DNA of 64,000 nt from Lachnospiraceae bacterium (GTDB lineage: Bacteria; Bacillota; Clostridia; Lachnospirales; Lachnospiraceae): assembly GCA_022510725.1 (NCBI GenBank), contig JAFLSW010000001.1:248001-312000 (forward strand), in the 5' to 3' direction. Positions 18,943 through 28,750 of the stretch are shown here, in pieces. Under the pieces are notes generated by a model. That model had not been told where the DNA came from, searched no databases, and saw only the letters and a program-made list of their open reading frames with translations. Position 1 is the first letter of the stretch, and every line of letters starts with the position of its first letter. The position numbers and the translations under genes were made by a program.

Positions 18943-21402
18943 GTGGAAATCCGAATTTCAGTCCGCAGCTTTGTGGAATTTCTGTTACGAAGTGGGGACA
19001 TTGACAACAGAAGAACAGGCGGCAGTGAAGATGCCTTAGCGGATGGAGCCAGAATACACCGTATGCTGCAGCGGCGCATGGGAGCGGAATACCAGGCGGA
19101 AGTCTGGCTGACAGAGCGTATCGATCTTCAGGATTATGCCATTGTCATAGAAGGTCGGGCGGACGGTATCATTGATGACGAGAAGACAGGCCGGGTGGTA
19201 GTGGATGAGATCAAATCCACCTATCGGGAATTAAAAAAGATAACTGTGCCCTTACCGGAGCATCTTGCCCAGGCAAAGTGCTATGCCTATATGTACGCCA
19301 AAAGCCATGAAATGAAAGAGATCGGCGTCCGGATGACCTATTGCAATATCGATACAGAGGAGATCAAGTACTTTCATGAAAACTATATTTTTTCCTCCCT
19401 GGAAAAATGGTTTGATGGGCTGCTGAAGCAGTATAAAAAATGGTCTGACTTCGAATATGAGTGGAAGAAACAACGGCAGGAGAGCATAGAAAAGATCAGC
19501 TTTCCGTTCCCCTACAGGGAGGGGCAGAAGCGGTTGGTGGGCTATGTGTATCAGACCATAAATGAGCATAAAAAGCTGTTTGTGGAAGCGCCTACCGGTG
19601 TAGGAAAGACCATTTCCACGATCTATCCCTCCATAAAAGCTATTGGAGAAGGAAAAGGAGACAAGCTTTTTTATCTGACGGCAAAGACCGTAACGGGGAC
19701 GGTAGCCAGGAATACCTTTTCTCTGTTAAGAGACCATGGACTGAAATTCAAGACCGTGACCCTCACTGCCAAAGAAAAGATCTGCCCCATGGAGGAATGC
19801 AGCTGCAATCCGGAAGCCTGCCCTTTTGCCAAAGGACATTTTGACAGGATCAATGATGCAGTCTATGATATGTTGTCTCATGAGGATGAATTTGACAGAA
19901 GTGTCATTTTGGAATATGCCATAAATCACCAGGTCTGTCCCTTTGAAATGGCACTGGATATCAGCCTGTTCTCCGATGGTGTTATCTGCGATTATAACTA
20001 CCTGTTTGATCCCTATGCATACTTGCGCAGATTTTTTGGTGAGGGAATCAAAGGCTCTTACCTGTTTTTGATTGACGAGGCCCATAACCTGTTGGAACGG
20101 GGCAGGGATATGTATTCTGCGGTGCTGGTAAAGGAAGATTTTTTAAAGCTTCGTGAGATCATTTCTCCTTATTCGCCTCATATTGCAAGGCTGGCTAAAA
20201 AATGCAATCAGGAGCTTTTGAACAGAAAAAAGGAGTGTGAATCCTATCTGGTCCTTTCTGAGTTTGGCAGCTTCGTCAATGCCTGCAATAAGCTCCATGG
20301 TGCCATCAACAATTATTTGGATGACCATGATGATTGTCCCGTAAAGGACCAGGTATTAGACTTTTATTTTGAGTTGTCCCGCTTTCTGACTACTTATGAC
20401 AGAATGGATGGAGACCACTATGTGACCTATACCGGCTTTGACGATCAGGGACAGTTTTTTATTAAGGAATTCTGTGTGGACCCGTCGGAAGAGCTGAAGC
20501 AGTGCATGGATAAGGGAGAAGCCTCTGTCCTGTTTTCCGCTACCTTCCTCCCCATCCAGTACTACAAGGGGCTGCTGGGCGGAAGCAAGGAAGACTATGA
20601 GGTATACGCGAAAAGTACCTTTTCTCCGGACAGACAGATTCAGCTCATCGGACATGAGGTGACCAGCAGATATCTGCGTCGGGGCGAGGAGGAATATTTA
20701 AATATTGCCAGGTATATCCACAGTCTGATCAGTGCCAGAGAAGGGAATTATATGGTCTTTTTCCCTTCGCACGCTTTCTTAGAATCCGTCTATAAGGCTT
20801 TTGAAGCCCTATATGGAGAAGGAGAAGGTATCAGCCTGATGATGCAGGAAGCCTATATGAAGGAAGAGGACAGGGAAGCCTTTCTGGATTCCTTTCTGAA
20901 TTCTCAGGAAGTGGATTTTACCGGAAAGATCGAAATGGAAGTGCTGGTGGAAGAGACGCTGCCTATGGATATAGAAGGAACAGTGGCGGAAATCGAAGAA
21001 AATGAACAGCAAACCAAAACTCTTCTGGGATTTTGTGTATTGGGCGGCATCTTTAGCGAAGGAATCGATCTGCAAAAGGATTCTCTGATCGGAGCTATCA
21101 TCGTAGGAACCGGTTTGCCACAGGTGTGTCCGGAGCGGGAGATCTTAAAGCGGCATTTTGATGAACAGGGCGAGGACGGCTTTGATTATGCCTACAAATT
21201 TCCCGGTATGAATAAGGTGCTCCAGGCAGCAGGCAGGGTCATCCGCACGGTGGAGGATGCCGGCATTGTGGCTTTGTTGGACGAGCGGTTTATGCAGAGC
21301 GGATACAGGCGGCTGTTTCCGGCGGAATGGCAGCACATCAAACCGGTCACCATTGAGGGTGCTGGTATTGCGGCAGCAGACTTTTGGGAAGGGATTTTAT
21401 AA
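18943..21402 (+). CDS. DinG/XPD-like helicase with N-terminal PD-(D/E)XK nuclease domain
   Basis: An 819-aa two-part enzyme. Residues 1-120 carry a Cas4/RecB-like nuclease signature: GARIHRML (His39), GRADG (Asp74), DEIKST (Glu89, Lys91) and QAKCYAYMY (Gln110, Tyr114). Residues about 190 to the end form a superfamily 2 XPD/DinG helicase: Walker A EAPTGVGKT (215-223), DEAH (378-381), and GGIFSEGIDL and AAGRVIRT C-terminal motifs. Cysteines 281, 286, 288, 293 and 332 in the usual insertion fit a 4Fe-4S cluster. The GTG at 18943 follows AAAGGAG by 8 bases; a TTG at 18925 lies before that site. Likely acts in DNA repair. Clostridia commonly encode such proteins, but the physiological role is unsettled. 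Confidence 0.85.
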   Translation: MEIRISVRSFVEFLLRSGDIDNRRTGGSEDALADGARIHRMLQRRMGAEYQAEVWLTERIDLQDYAIVIEGRADGIIDDEKTGRVVVDEIKSTYRELKKITVPLPEHLAQAKCYAYMYAKSHEMKEIGVRMTYCNIDTEEIKYFHENYIFSSLEKWFDGLLKQYKKWSDFEYEWKKQRQESIEKISFPFPYREGQKRLVGYVYQTINEHKKLFVEAPTGVGKTISTIYPSIKAIGEGKGDKLFYLTAKTVTGTVARNTFSLLRDHGLKFKTVTLTAKEKICPMEECSCNPEACPFAKGHFDRINDAVYDMLSHEDEFDRSVILEYAINHQVCPFEMALDISLFSDGVICDYNYLFDPYAYLRRFFGEGIKGSYLFLIDEAHNLLERGRDMYSAVLVKEDFLKLREIISPYSPHIARLAKKCNQELLNRKKECESYLVLSEFGSFVNACNKLHGAINNYLDDHDDCPVKDQVLDFYFELSRFLTTYDRMDGDHYVTYTGFDDQGQFFIKEFCVDPSEELKQCMDKGEASVLFSATFLPIQYYKGLLGGSKEDYEVYAKSTFSPDRQIQLIGHEVTSRYLRRGEEEYLNIARYIHSLISAREGNYMVFFPSHAFLESVYKAFEALYGEGEGISLMMQEAYMKEEDREAFLDSFLNSQEVDFTGKIEMEVLVEETLPMDIEGTVAEIEENEQQTKTLLGFCVLGGIFSEGIDLQKDSLIGAIIVGTGLPQVCPEREILKRHFDEQGEDGFDYAYKFPGMNKVLQAAGRVIRTVEDAGIVALLDERFMQSGYRRLFPAEWQHIKPVTIEGAGIAAADFWEGIL

Positions 21403-21430
21403 AAGAATTTTTGTAAAAGGAGATTGAAAG

Positions 21431-22132
21431 ATGGAGCAAAATATGAATCAAAATATGGAGCAGCAAAATGTAGACCCCGATCGGATTCTTCAAAAAGCGG
21501 CGGAAAGCGTATTGGTTGAAGAGGGCTTGTTTCAAAAAGGAAAGTCCCGCATGTGGATTGATGATCAGGGGTGGTTTTTGGTTCTGGTTGAATTTCAGCC
21601 AAGCGGTATAGAGCCGGGATCTTACCTGAATGTGGGGCTTAGCTATTTATGGTCGCGGCGGGATTATTTAAGCTTTGATTATGGAAGCAGACAGCATGAT
21701 TTTATGGCATATGAAGGGGATCCTGAAAAGTTTTATCAAGATATGGTCTTTTTGGCGAAGGAAGCCATGGCAAAAGTGACAGAATTTCGGAAATTCGGGA
21801 ATCTGTCCTTTGCAAAGGATGTGATATGCAAAGGCAGGAATCTAAAAGACGATACCAATGAATGTTACCAGAAAATGATGATATGTGGTCTGTTAAAAGA
21901 TAAGCAGGCAGAAGAATATTATCATGTTCTGTCAAATAAACTTAAGAATGCTTATTACAAATGGGAGAAAGCCTATCAAAAGGAATTGGTGGAGCATATC
22001 GCTTCCATCATTCACAGCAGAGACCGATTTTATGAGTATATTTGCGGAAAGATCCGAGCCCAGCGTGAATATTGGCACAATGCCAGAACAGGCATGAAGA
22101 AGATAGAAGCGGATGGGTTTTTCTGTCAATAG
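21431..22132 (+). CDS. Hypothetical cytoplasmic protein, 233 aa
   Basis: I do not recognise this protein firmly. After an Asn/Gln/Met-rich start (residues 1-13), residues 20-70 (VLVEEGLFQKGKSRMWIDDQGWFLVLVEFQPS) recall the DUF4304 beta-sheet pattern of a damaged-looking hydrolase fold. Residues 95-230 are helical and charged. No signal peptide or membrane segment. It lies 28 bp after the helicase gene, same strand, with AAAGGAG upstream, so it is likely cotranscribed. Convergent with nfo. Confidence 0.6.
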   Translation: MEQNMNQNMEQQNVDPDRILQKAAESVLVEEGLFQKGKSRMWIDDQGWFLVLVEFQPSGIEPGSYLNVGLSYLWSRRDYLSFDYGSRQHDFMAYEGDPEKFYQDMVFLAKEAMAKVTEFRKFGNLSFAKDVICKGRNLKDDTNECYQKMMICGLLKDKQAEEYYHVLSNKLKNAYYKWEKAYQKELVEHIASIIHSRDRFYEYICGKIRAQREYWHNARTGMKKIEADGFFCQ

Positions 22133-22160
22133 GAAATGCACAAGCTTCTTTTGAAGTTTT

Positions 22161-23051
22161 TTACAAAAGTGGTGCCCGGAGCAGTGCAATTTCCTCTTTA
22201 TAAGGCGCAACAGTCTTGCCTGGATCTTTCGGATCGGGGATCCAGGGTGTCTCCAGGATCTTGGGAATGGAAAGAAAGTCCTCGTGATGAACGATGCGAT
22301 GTAATGCTCCTAAGCCGATCTCACCTTTTCCCAGGTTAGCGTGGCGGTCTTTTGCCGCCCCTTTGCTGTTCTTGCTGTCATTTATATGGAAAACGGCGAT
22401 CTGGTCTTTTCCCAGAATCTTGTCAAATTCTTCCATAACACCGTCAAAATCATCTTTAATATCGTAGCCTGCATCGTAGGTATGGCAGGTATCAAAGCAG
22501 ACCCGCAGGTTTTCCGGATACCGGACTCCTTCATAAATGGCAGAAAGCTCTTCAAAGCTTTTGCCAATCTCTGATCCCTTTCCCGCCATTGTCTCCAAGG
22601 CGATCTTGCAAGGCATATCCTTTGTCATGACTTCATTTAGCCCTTCTATGATCCTGGCAATTCCTTTTTCACTGCCTTCTCCTACATGGGAGCCGGGATG
22701 AAGGATTAAAATATTGCTTCCAAAGCCTGTGCTGCGGCTTAATTCCTTTTCCAAAAATTCCACTGCCAGAGAAAATATTTCCGGCTTTACGGTATTTGCC
22801 AGATTGATGATATAAGGAGCGTGGATCACGATCTGCTCAATTCCGTTTTCCTTTAGATAACGCCAGCCTTCTTCAATGCGGCATTCCTCAATCTCTTTTC
22901 TTTTGGTGTTTTGGGGCGCACCGGTATATGCCATCAAAGTATTTGCGCCATAGGAAACAGCTTCTTTGGCAGAACCCAAAAACATTTCCTTGCCGCTCAT
23001 TCCCACATGAGAGCCAATGATCAGATCCGGTGTAGTTTTCGTAACAGTCAT
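22161..23051 (-). CDS. nfo: Endonuclease IV (AP endonuclease)
   Basis: Zinc-dependent AP endonuclease that cuts 5' to abasic sites in base excision repair. A 296-aa TIM barrel with the three family signatures: [23 protein letters not shown] and [20 protein letters not shown]. The metal ligands are the His, Glu and Asp residues in these and in [10 protein letters not shown]. The ATG (23049-23051) follows AAAAAGGAG. Upstream is a long AT-rich spacer; convergent with the 233-aa gene. Confidence 0.95.
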   Translation of the reverse strand: MTVTKTTPDLIIGSHVGMSGKEMFLGSAKEAVSYGANTLMAYTGAPQNTKRKEIEECRIEEGWRYLKENGIEQIVIHAPYIINLANTVKPEIFSLAVEFLEKELSRSTGFGSNILILHPGSHVGEGSEKGIARIIEGLNEVMTKDMPCKIALETMAGKGSEIGKSFEELSAIYEGVRYPENLRVCFDTCHTYDAGYDIKDDFDGVMEEFDKILGKDQIAVFHINDSKNSKGAAKDRHANLGKGEIGLGALHRIVHHEDFLSIPKILETPWIPDPKDPGKTVAPYKEEIALLRAPLL

Positions 23052-23576
23052 AATCGAAAATCTCCTTTTTACAACACTATATCAGATAGCGGATGTTTTT
23101 TAAAATACCAAATGGAAAAACTTATCCACAGGCAAAAAAATGGGTTCACATAAAGCCTAAAAAACAAAAACCGTTATGAAAAAACAAAAATGTCGAAAAA
23201 TTTTTCAATTTGCAAGTTATGACAATCGTTCCTGCAATTTTTTGCCACAATATGTTTCAATATGACGGGAAAAGAATGTGGATAACTCTGTGGAAATTGG
23301 GGATTTCTTTTAAAAAAGAGATGTTATGTATTTTTTGCAAGAAAAGTGTCATATAAATTTTTGCAATGGAAATAGCAAAAAAACAGCTGAGATATGACAG
23401 AAATGTTGATAAATTATGTAAATTAATAGAATGGAAAGAAAAATGATAAAAAAAGAAGATATTTTAATAGATTTTTAATAGTTTTTTCCTATAAGATACT
23501 TCTATATATGGTGGCACTGTGTTATAATAATACAAGATTTGCCAAAAAACATAAAATATTAGGAGGAAAAAATAAC
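23052..23576. other. 525-bp AT-rich spacer with two consensus DnaA boxes
   Basis: No gene is visible between the divergent nfo and amylase genes. TTATCCACA occurs at 23122-23130 and its exact complement TGTGGATAA at 23277-23285. A near-match TGTGGAAAT lies shortly after, at 23289. A TATAAT-like element (near 23523) close to the amylase start may be its promoter. The long low-complexity A/T stretch around 23300-23500 holds nothing else I recognise. Confidence 0.55.
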
Positions 23577-24890
23577 ATGTGGGCATATGAAAGTGTGTTT
23601 TATCAGATTTATCCATTAGGGTTCTGCGGGGCGCCTTTTGAGAATGACGGAAAGGCGGAATCACGAATCCTCAAGGTGATAGATTGGATACCACATATTA
23701 AAAAGCTGGGAGCAAATGCCATTTATTTTTCCCCGGTTTTTGAATCGGATACCCATGGATATAATACAAGGGATTATAAGAAGATCGACACAAGGCTTGG
23801 CAGCAACGAAGATTTCAAAAAGGTATGCGATGCATTACATAAGGAAGGAATCAAGGTTGTGTTAGATGGTGTGTTCAATCATGTGGGTAGAGGCTTCTGG
23901 GCTTTTCAGGATGTACTGCAAAACAGAGAGGGCTCCGGGTACAAGGATTGGTTTCACCGCATTGACTTCGGTGGAAACTCCAACTACAACGACGGTCTGT
24001 GGTATGAAGGCTGGGAAGGCAATTACGATCTGGTGAAATTAAACCTTAGAAACGAAGCGGTTATTAATCATTTATTGGAGTGCGTAGGCGGCTGGATCGA
24101 TGAGTTTGGCATCGACGGACTGCGCCTGGATGTGGCATATTGCCTGGATCATGATTTTGTAAGAAGGCTGAGAAGCTTTTGTGACAGTAAAAAGGAAGAG
24201 TTTTTCCTGTTAGGAGAGATGCTTCATGGAGACTACAATCAGATGGTAAACGATGGCATGCTCCATTCCGCTACCAACTATGAGTGCTATAAAGGATTGT
24301 TCTCCAGCTTTAACAGCATGAACATGTTTGAGATCAACCACTCGCTGCTGCGGCAGTTTGGTCCGGAAAACTGGACTCTTTATAAAGGAAAACATATGTT
24401 ATCGTTTGTGGACAACCATGATGTTTCCCGTATTGCCAGCAATCTGACCAATGAGAAGCATCTGCCTTTGATCTACGCGCTGATGTTTGGCATGCCCGGC
24501 ATACCTTGCGTATATTATGGAAGTGAGTGGGGTGCAAAAGCAAGTAAAAGTGAAGGGGATCCGGCACTTCGTGCCTGCTTTGAAAAGCCTTTGGAAAATG
24601 AACTGACAACATATATATCCAAACTTGCCAAGGCAAAGAAAGCAAGCAAAGCATTAAATTACGGAGACTTTAAATCCATCGTCCTGACCAATAAGCAGTG
24701 TATCTTTGAAAGAAGATGTGACGACGAACGGGTTTTGGTTGCCATCAATGCGGATTCAGAAAGTTATACAGCTCATTTTGATGCCGGCTGCGGCATGGCG
24801 GAAGAAATGATAGACGGTAAGACTCATGACTTTGGGGGAGGAAGTGAACTGCCGCCTTACAGCGCCGCATTTTGGAAAATGGAGCGGTAA
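23577..24890 (+). CDS. Intracellular alpha-amylase family glycosidase (GH13)
   Basis: Hydrolyses alpha-1,4-glucans or maltodextrins. The 437-aa protein has all GH13 regions: DGVFNHV (97-103), GLRLDVAYC with nucleophile Asp185, LLGEMLHGD with acid/base Glu214, and SFVDNHD with Asp279. There is no signal peptide, so it acts on imported or stored dextrins, as cyclomaltodextrinase-type enzymes do. The exact product is not readable. ATG 23577 follows AGGAGGAAAAAATAAC. The ABC transporter genes begin 28 bp downstream, but the functional connection is doubtful since their subunits are not of the sugar-uptake type. Confidence 0.9.
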   Translation: MWAYESVFYQIYPLGFCGAPFENDGKAESRILKVIDWIPHIKKLGANAIYFSPVFESDTHGYNTRDYKKIDTRLGSNEDFKKVCDALHKEGIKVVLDGVFNHVGRGFWAFQDVLQNREGSGYKDWFHRIDFGGNSNYNDGLWYEGWEGNYDLVKLNLRNEAVINHLLECVGGWIDEFGIDGLRLDVAYCLDHDFVRRLRSFCDSKKEEFFLLGEMLHGDYNQMVNDGMLHSATNYECYKGLFSSFNSMNMFEINHSLLRQFGPENWTLYKGKHMLSFVDNHDVSRIASNLTNEKHLPLIYALMFGMPGIPCVYYGSEWGAKASKSEGDPALRACFEKPLENELTTYISKLAKAKKASKALNYGDFKSIVLTNKQCIFERRCDDERVLVAINADSESYTAHFDAGCGMAEEMIDGKTHDFGGGSELPPYSAAFWKMER

Positions 24891-24917
24891 TATAGGAGAG
24901 ATAGCTGGAGGTGTGTC

Positions 24918-25634
24918 ATGGAAACGGGAAAAGAGGCTGTCATCAAGGTAAAGGATCTTTATAAGATCTACAAGGTAGGAGATACCAAGGTGCGCGCCTT
25001 AAACGGAGTGGATTTTCAGATATACAGAGGTGAGTTTTGTGCCATCGTAGGTGCATCAGGCTCAGGAAAGTCTACTCTGCTCAATATGCTGGCCGGGCTG
25101 GAAAAGCCCACCAAGGGCACTATCGTCATAGCCGGGGAGCATATGGAGAAAAAGAGCGAGAACGAGCTGGTGGCATTCAGGCGAAAGCATATCGGATTTA
25201 TTTTTCAGTCCTTTAACCTGATGCCCACCATGAATGCAATTGAAAATATTGCCCTGCCTCTTACTTTTCAGGGGATGGATAAGGCAAAACGGGAAAAGAT
25301 GGCCCAGGATGCTTTAAAACTGGTGGGACTTTGGAAGTATAGGAAGCATAAGCCTACTCAGATGTCCGGCGGACAGCAGCAGAGAGTAGGTGTGGCGAGA
25401 GCCCTGGTGGTGAATCCGGAGATCATATTCGCGGACGAACCTACAGGAAATCTGGATTCCCATACTTCAGAGGATGTCATGAACCTGATGAAAAAGGTAG
25501 TGCGGGAACAAAACCAGACCTTGATCATGGTAACCCATGACAATCATCTGGCGGAGTACGCAGACCGGATTTTTCATATTAAAGACGGAAAGATCATTAA
25601 AATCGAAGATAAGAGGGAGAGCGAGGAAGCATGA
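24918..25634 (+). CDS. ABC transporter ATP-binding protein, LolD/MacB type
   Basis: 238-aa ATPase with Walker A GASGSGKST (residues 43-51), Q-loop FQSFNLMPT, signature MSGGQQQRVG and Walker B IIFADEPTGNLDS. The sequence is of the LolD/MacB/FtsE type, which pairs with FtsX-like permeases and does mechanotransmission or export rather than nutrient uptake. It overlaps the next gene by 4 bp (ATGA), so the three genes from 24918 to 28603 form one tightly coupled operon. Confidence 0.9.
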   Translation: METGKEAVIKVKDLYKIYKVGDTKVRALNGVDFQIYRGEFCAIVGASGSGKSTLLNMLAGLEKPTKGTIVIAGEHMEKKSENELVAFRRKHIGFIFQSFNLMPTMNAIENIALPLTFQGMDKAKREKMAQDALKLVGLWKYRKHKPTQMSGGQQQRVGVARALVVNPEIIFADEPTGNLDSHTSEDVMNLMKKVVREQNQTLIMVTHDNHLAEYADRIFHIKDGKIIKIEDKRESEEA

Positions 25635-27211
25635 AAAACAGGAGCGCGAAAATGAAAAGAACAAATGAGCGAAAAGTATGGTTGTTTAAAGTGTTGTTTT
25701 GTGCAGCATTGGCAGCTGCTCTTGTATGGAACGGGAACTGCAGCCGGGTGTTTGCAGCCGAGGTTCAATTAGCTGCGGGTGAGGCTGCAGACAATACAGG
25801 AAATACAGATAATACAGATAATACCGGGAATGTAGTGATAGAGGAGCCCACGCCCATCTCCACCAATGAGTTTATTATGGTAGGCGGCAATTGGGTTACT
25901 CCGGTAGCTACCTATGGAAGAACCGTCAATGTAGTCCTTCCCCTGGTGAACATGTCTACCACCAATCTGAACAATGTAATAGTAACACCTGTTATTGCAT
26001 CTGATACTGCAGATTGGCCTTTTGAGATTCAGACCAGCGGTTATACCCAGACCATTCCCGATCTGCCGGGAAAAGGCAATGGCCAGTCCGATATGGATAG
26101 AAGGCGGGAACTGACCTGGACCTTTCAGGTAAGAGGAGATGTGTTAAACGGCTATTATCAGGTACCCTTTAATGTGATCTATTATGCTAACGGCGGCTAT
26201 GAGACCACCACCGTTGTTACCTGGGTTAAGGCTGTGGGCGCACCTGGAAGCGGAAATCTTTCCGACGGCGGATCAGGGCTTTCCACGCCGAGAGTGATCA
26301 TTACCGGTTTTGATACGGTGCCTGCCAATGTTTATGCCGGGGATACCTTTACCCTGACCCTTCATTTAAAAAATACATCCAAGCGTACAGCGGTTTCCAA
26401 TATGCAGATCGATCTGTCCACACCTACGACAGGCACCAGTCAGGAGTCAAGCTATGAGGCATTCCTGCCTACCAGCGGCTCCAATACCTTATATGTAGAG
26501 AGTATCAGTCCAAACGGAACGGCGGATATTTCCATTGAAATGACGGCAAAGGCGGATTTGAGCCAGAAGCCCTACGCTATTACGGTTAATATGGACTATG
26601 AGGATTCCAAATACAGTCCCTATTCCGCAACAGCCAATGTATCTATTCCCGTTAATCAGGAACCCAGATTTGATATCGGTACCATGGAAGTATTGCCTTC
26701 CGATATTCCCGTAGGAGGACAGAGCAATGTCATGTTCAGCATCTTTAATACGGGTAAGGTTACCCTGAATAATGTTCAAGTCAAATTTGAAGGAGATAGC
26801 ATAAGCGGCGGAGATACCTTTATCGGAAAGATCGAGCCCGGTGCAACAGGCAATGTGGATGCCATGGTGTCCGGCGAGATGGCTACCATGGATGAGGGTA
26901 TGGTAAAGGCAGTGGTATATTATGAAAATGATGCCGGAGACACCTTTACCCGGGAAGAGGAATTTTACCTTTATGTATATGAAGAATTTTATGAGGATGA
27001 CATGATGTTTGACGGCGACATGATGTTTGAAGAAGAAAAAGGCAACAGTCCGGTACTCATCATCGTCATTTTGGTGATCATTTTTGTCATTGCAGCAATT
27101 GTAACAACTGTTATTATATTGAAAAAGAAAAAGAAGAAAAGAGAACTGCTGGAATTGGAAGCAGAGCTGGAAGAGGAAGCATCAGGATCGGAAGGAAACG
27201 ATGAGGTATAG
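25631..27211 (+). CDS. Exported CARDB/COG1361-like protein with C-terminal anchor
   Basis: A 526-aa surface protein. It has an N-terminal signal sequence (positive start, hydrophobic residues about 19-35, cleavage near VFAAE). An Asn/Thr-rich low-complexity stretch (TGNTDNTDNTGN, about residues 56-67) is followed by two or three beta-rich domains with CARDB/NEW3-like patterns: LKNTSKRTAVSNMQIDL, FNTGKVTLNNVQVKF. A single C-terminal membrane helix (about 475-497) is followed by a Lys-rich cytoplasmic tail. It lies between the ATPase and permease genes, so it probably works with the transporter as an extracytoplasmic partner. Substrate unknown. Confidence 0.75.
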   Translation: MKNRSAKMKRTNERKVWLFKVLFCAALAAALVWNGNCSRVFAAEVQLAAGEAADNTGNTDNTDNTGNVVIEEPTPISTNEFIMVGGNWVTPVATYGRTVNVVLPLVNMSTTNLNNVIVTPVIASDTADWPFEIQTSGYTQTIPDLPGKGNGQSDMDRRRELTWTFQVRGDVLNGYYQVPFNVIYYANGGYETTTVVTWVKAVGAPGSGNLSDGGSGLSTPRVIITGFDTVPANVYAGDTFTLTLHLKNTSKRTAVSNMQIDLSTPTTGTSQESSYEAFLPTSGSNTLYVESISPNGTADISIEMTAKADLSQKPYAITVNMDYEDSKYSPYSATANVSIPVNQEPRFDIGTMEVLPSDIPVGGQSNVMFSIFNTGKVTLNNVQVKFEGDSISGGDTFIGKIEPGATGNVDAMVSGEMATMDEGMVKAVVYYENDAGDTFTREEEFYLYVYEEFYEDDMMFDGDMMFEEEKGNSPVLIIVILVIIFVIAAIVTTVIILKKKKKKRELLELEAELEEEASGSEGNDEV

Positions 27212-27214
27212 TCT

Positions 27215-28603
27215 ATGAAAATTCGGGATTTATTAAGGCTCAGTACCAGCAACCTGTTTAAACGGAAGCTGAGGACTATCCTGACGGTTCTGGGTGTTAT
27301 GATCGGTGTGGCATCCATTGTGACTATGGTTTCTCTGGGTCTTGGCTTAAGCCGTACTTTGACAGAGGAAATGTCCTCATACGGTAGTCTTACCAGCGTG
27401 ACTGTAAGAGATGCCTCTGACGGATATTATTATTGGGGGAATGACGATTCCTCCAGTGATACTACGGAAGAGAAGCATTTAAGTGATGATGCCGTTGAAG
27501 AGTTGTCTATGTTGCCTAATGTAGAGCAGGTTGTGCCTACCTTGCAGGTGGATTGTATGATGAAAGTAGGACTGTATGAGTCCTATATCACATTGATCGG
27601 CGTACCGGAAGGTTATTTGGAGAGCCAGAATGTGACCCTTTCCCAAGGAACCTTTCCGGTTTCTACCGGGGGAGGACAGCTTCAGGTCATGTATGGCAAT
27701 ATGATCATGAATCAGCTGTATAATCCAAAGACCTATAGCGGCTACTGGTATGACGGGACCATGGCAGATGTGGATCTGATGAACGATACGGTCTTTTTCA
27801 TTATTGATATGGAGAATTACTGGATGTTTCAAAGCGGCATGACCATGGAGGATGGCTCTTCCTACAAAATGCCCAAAAAACATGTGGTGGAAGCTGCCGG
27901 TATGGTAGCAGGGGGACCGGAAGACTACAGTTCGTATAGTTATAATGTCTACTGCAATATAGATGATCTGAAGAGCATCTTGAAACGGGAATTTAAAAAC
28001 AGGACCATTCCCGGGCAGCCTACTACAGCCAGCGGAAAACCATATAAGGAGATTTTTTATAATCAGCTGATCGTGTACACGGACACCATGGATCATGTCA
28101 CAGAACTGCAGAGTACCATTAACGGCATGGGATACAGCGCATACAGCGATGCAGAGTGGATTCAATCCGAACAGACGGTTATGGGTTACATTCAGTTGGT
28201 ACTCGGTGGTATCGGTGCAGTTTCTTTGTTGGTAGCTGCCATCGGTATTACCAATACCATGATGATGTCTATCTATGAACGTACAAAAGAGATCGGCATT
28301 ATGAAGGTATTAGGCTGTGACATGTATAATATTCAGGGAATGTTTTTGGTAGAAGCAGGCTGTATCGGCTTCATCGGCGGTGTGATCGGTCTTGTCATCA
28401 GTTACATTTTGTCAGCTCTCATCAATATGGCAGCAGGATCCATGGGACAGGAAATGGGGCTGACAGCCGGTATTTCTTATATTCCTCTTTGGCTGGCGGG
28501 ATTATCTCTGATCTTTGCTATTCTGGTAGGAATGGTAGCAGGTTTCTTCCCATCCCTGCGGGCTATGAAGCTAAGTCCCCTGGCGGCTATCAGAAATGAA
28601 TAA
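27215..28603 (+). CDS. ABC transporter permease, MacB/FtsX type
   Basis: 462 aa. N-terminal helix (TILTVLGVMIGVASIVTMVSLGLG, about 22-45), a large extracytoplasmic MacB periplasmic-core domain (about 50-320), then three C-terminal helices ending in GFFPSLRAMKLSPLAAIRNE, the classical MacB/FtsX terminus. Start follows the previous stop by 3 bp. With the ATPase and the anchored beta-domain protein it makes a mechanotransmission-type ABC complex; whether it exports or remodels envelope components cannot be decided. Confidence 0.88.
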   Translation: MKIRDLLRLSTSNLFKRKLRTILTVLGVMIGVASIVTMVSLGLGLSRTLTEEMSSYGSLTSVTVRDASDGYYYWGNDDSSSDTTEEKHLSDDAVEELSMLPNVEQVVPTLQVDCMMKVGLYESYITLIGVPEGYLESQNVTLSQGTFPVSTGGGQLQVMYGNMIMNQLYNPKTYSGYWYDGTMADVDLMNDTVFFIIDMENYWMFQSGMTMEDGSSYKMPKKHVVEAAGMVAGGPEDYSSYSYNVYCNIDDLKSILKREFKNRTIPGQPTTASGKPYKEIFYNQLIVYTDTMDHVTELQSTINGMGYSAYSDAEWIQSEQTVMGYIQLVLGGIGAVSLLVAAIGITNTMMMSIYERTKEIGIMKVLGCDMYNIQGMFLVEAGCIGFIGGVIGLVISYILSALINMAAGSMGQEMGLTAGISYIPLWLAGLSLIFAILVGMVAGFFPSLRAMKLSPLAAIRNE

Positions 28604-28631
28604 AAATCTGATAAAAACTCTACTTTTTTTG

Positions 28632-28660
28632 TGGAACAATTTTGTAAGCTATGCTATAAT
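28632..28660 (+). promoter_or_regulatory. Promoter of the coiled-coil/SHOCT gene
   Basis: Perfect TATAAT (28655-28660) with an upstream TG (extended -10), a TGGAAC hexamer at 28632-28637 and 17-bp spacing. It resembles the promoter of the protein kinase gene at 59356. Confidence 0.6.
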
Positions 28661-28750
28661 ATTTCGTAGAAGTGCGCTGTATAAGGTTGTTATAGGAATG
28701 TGGCAGCCGCATAACTGCGTAAAATATTGGGTTATAGGGGCGAAGAAAAT

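Noticed and set aside
22140..22163. Weak hairpin plus T-run (CTTC/GAAG) as terminator between the 233-aa gene and nfo
   Set aside because: Stem of about seven pairs with A-T and G-U only at the base; too weak to call.
27479..28165. 228-codon minus-strand frame inside the MacB permease gene
   Set aside because: No start signal and no recognisable protein pattern; the permease frame is certain.
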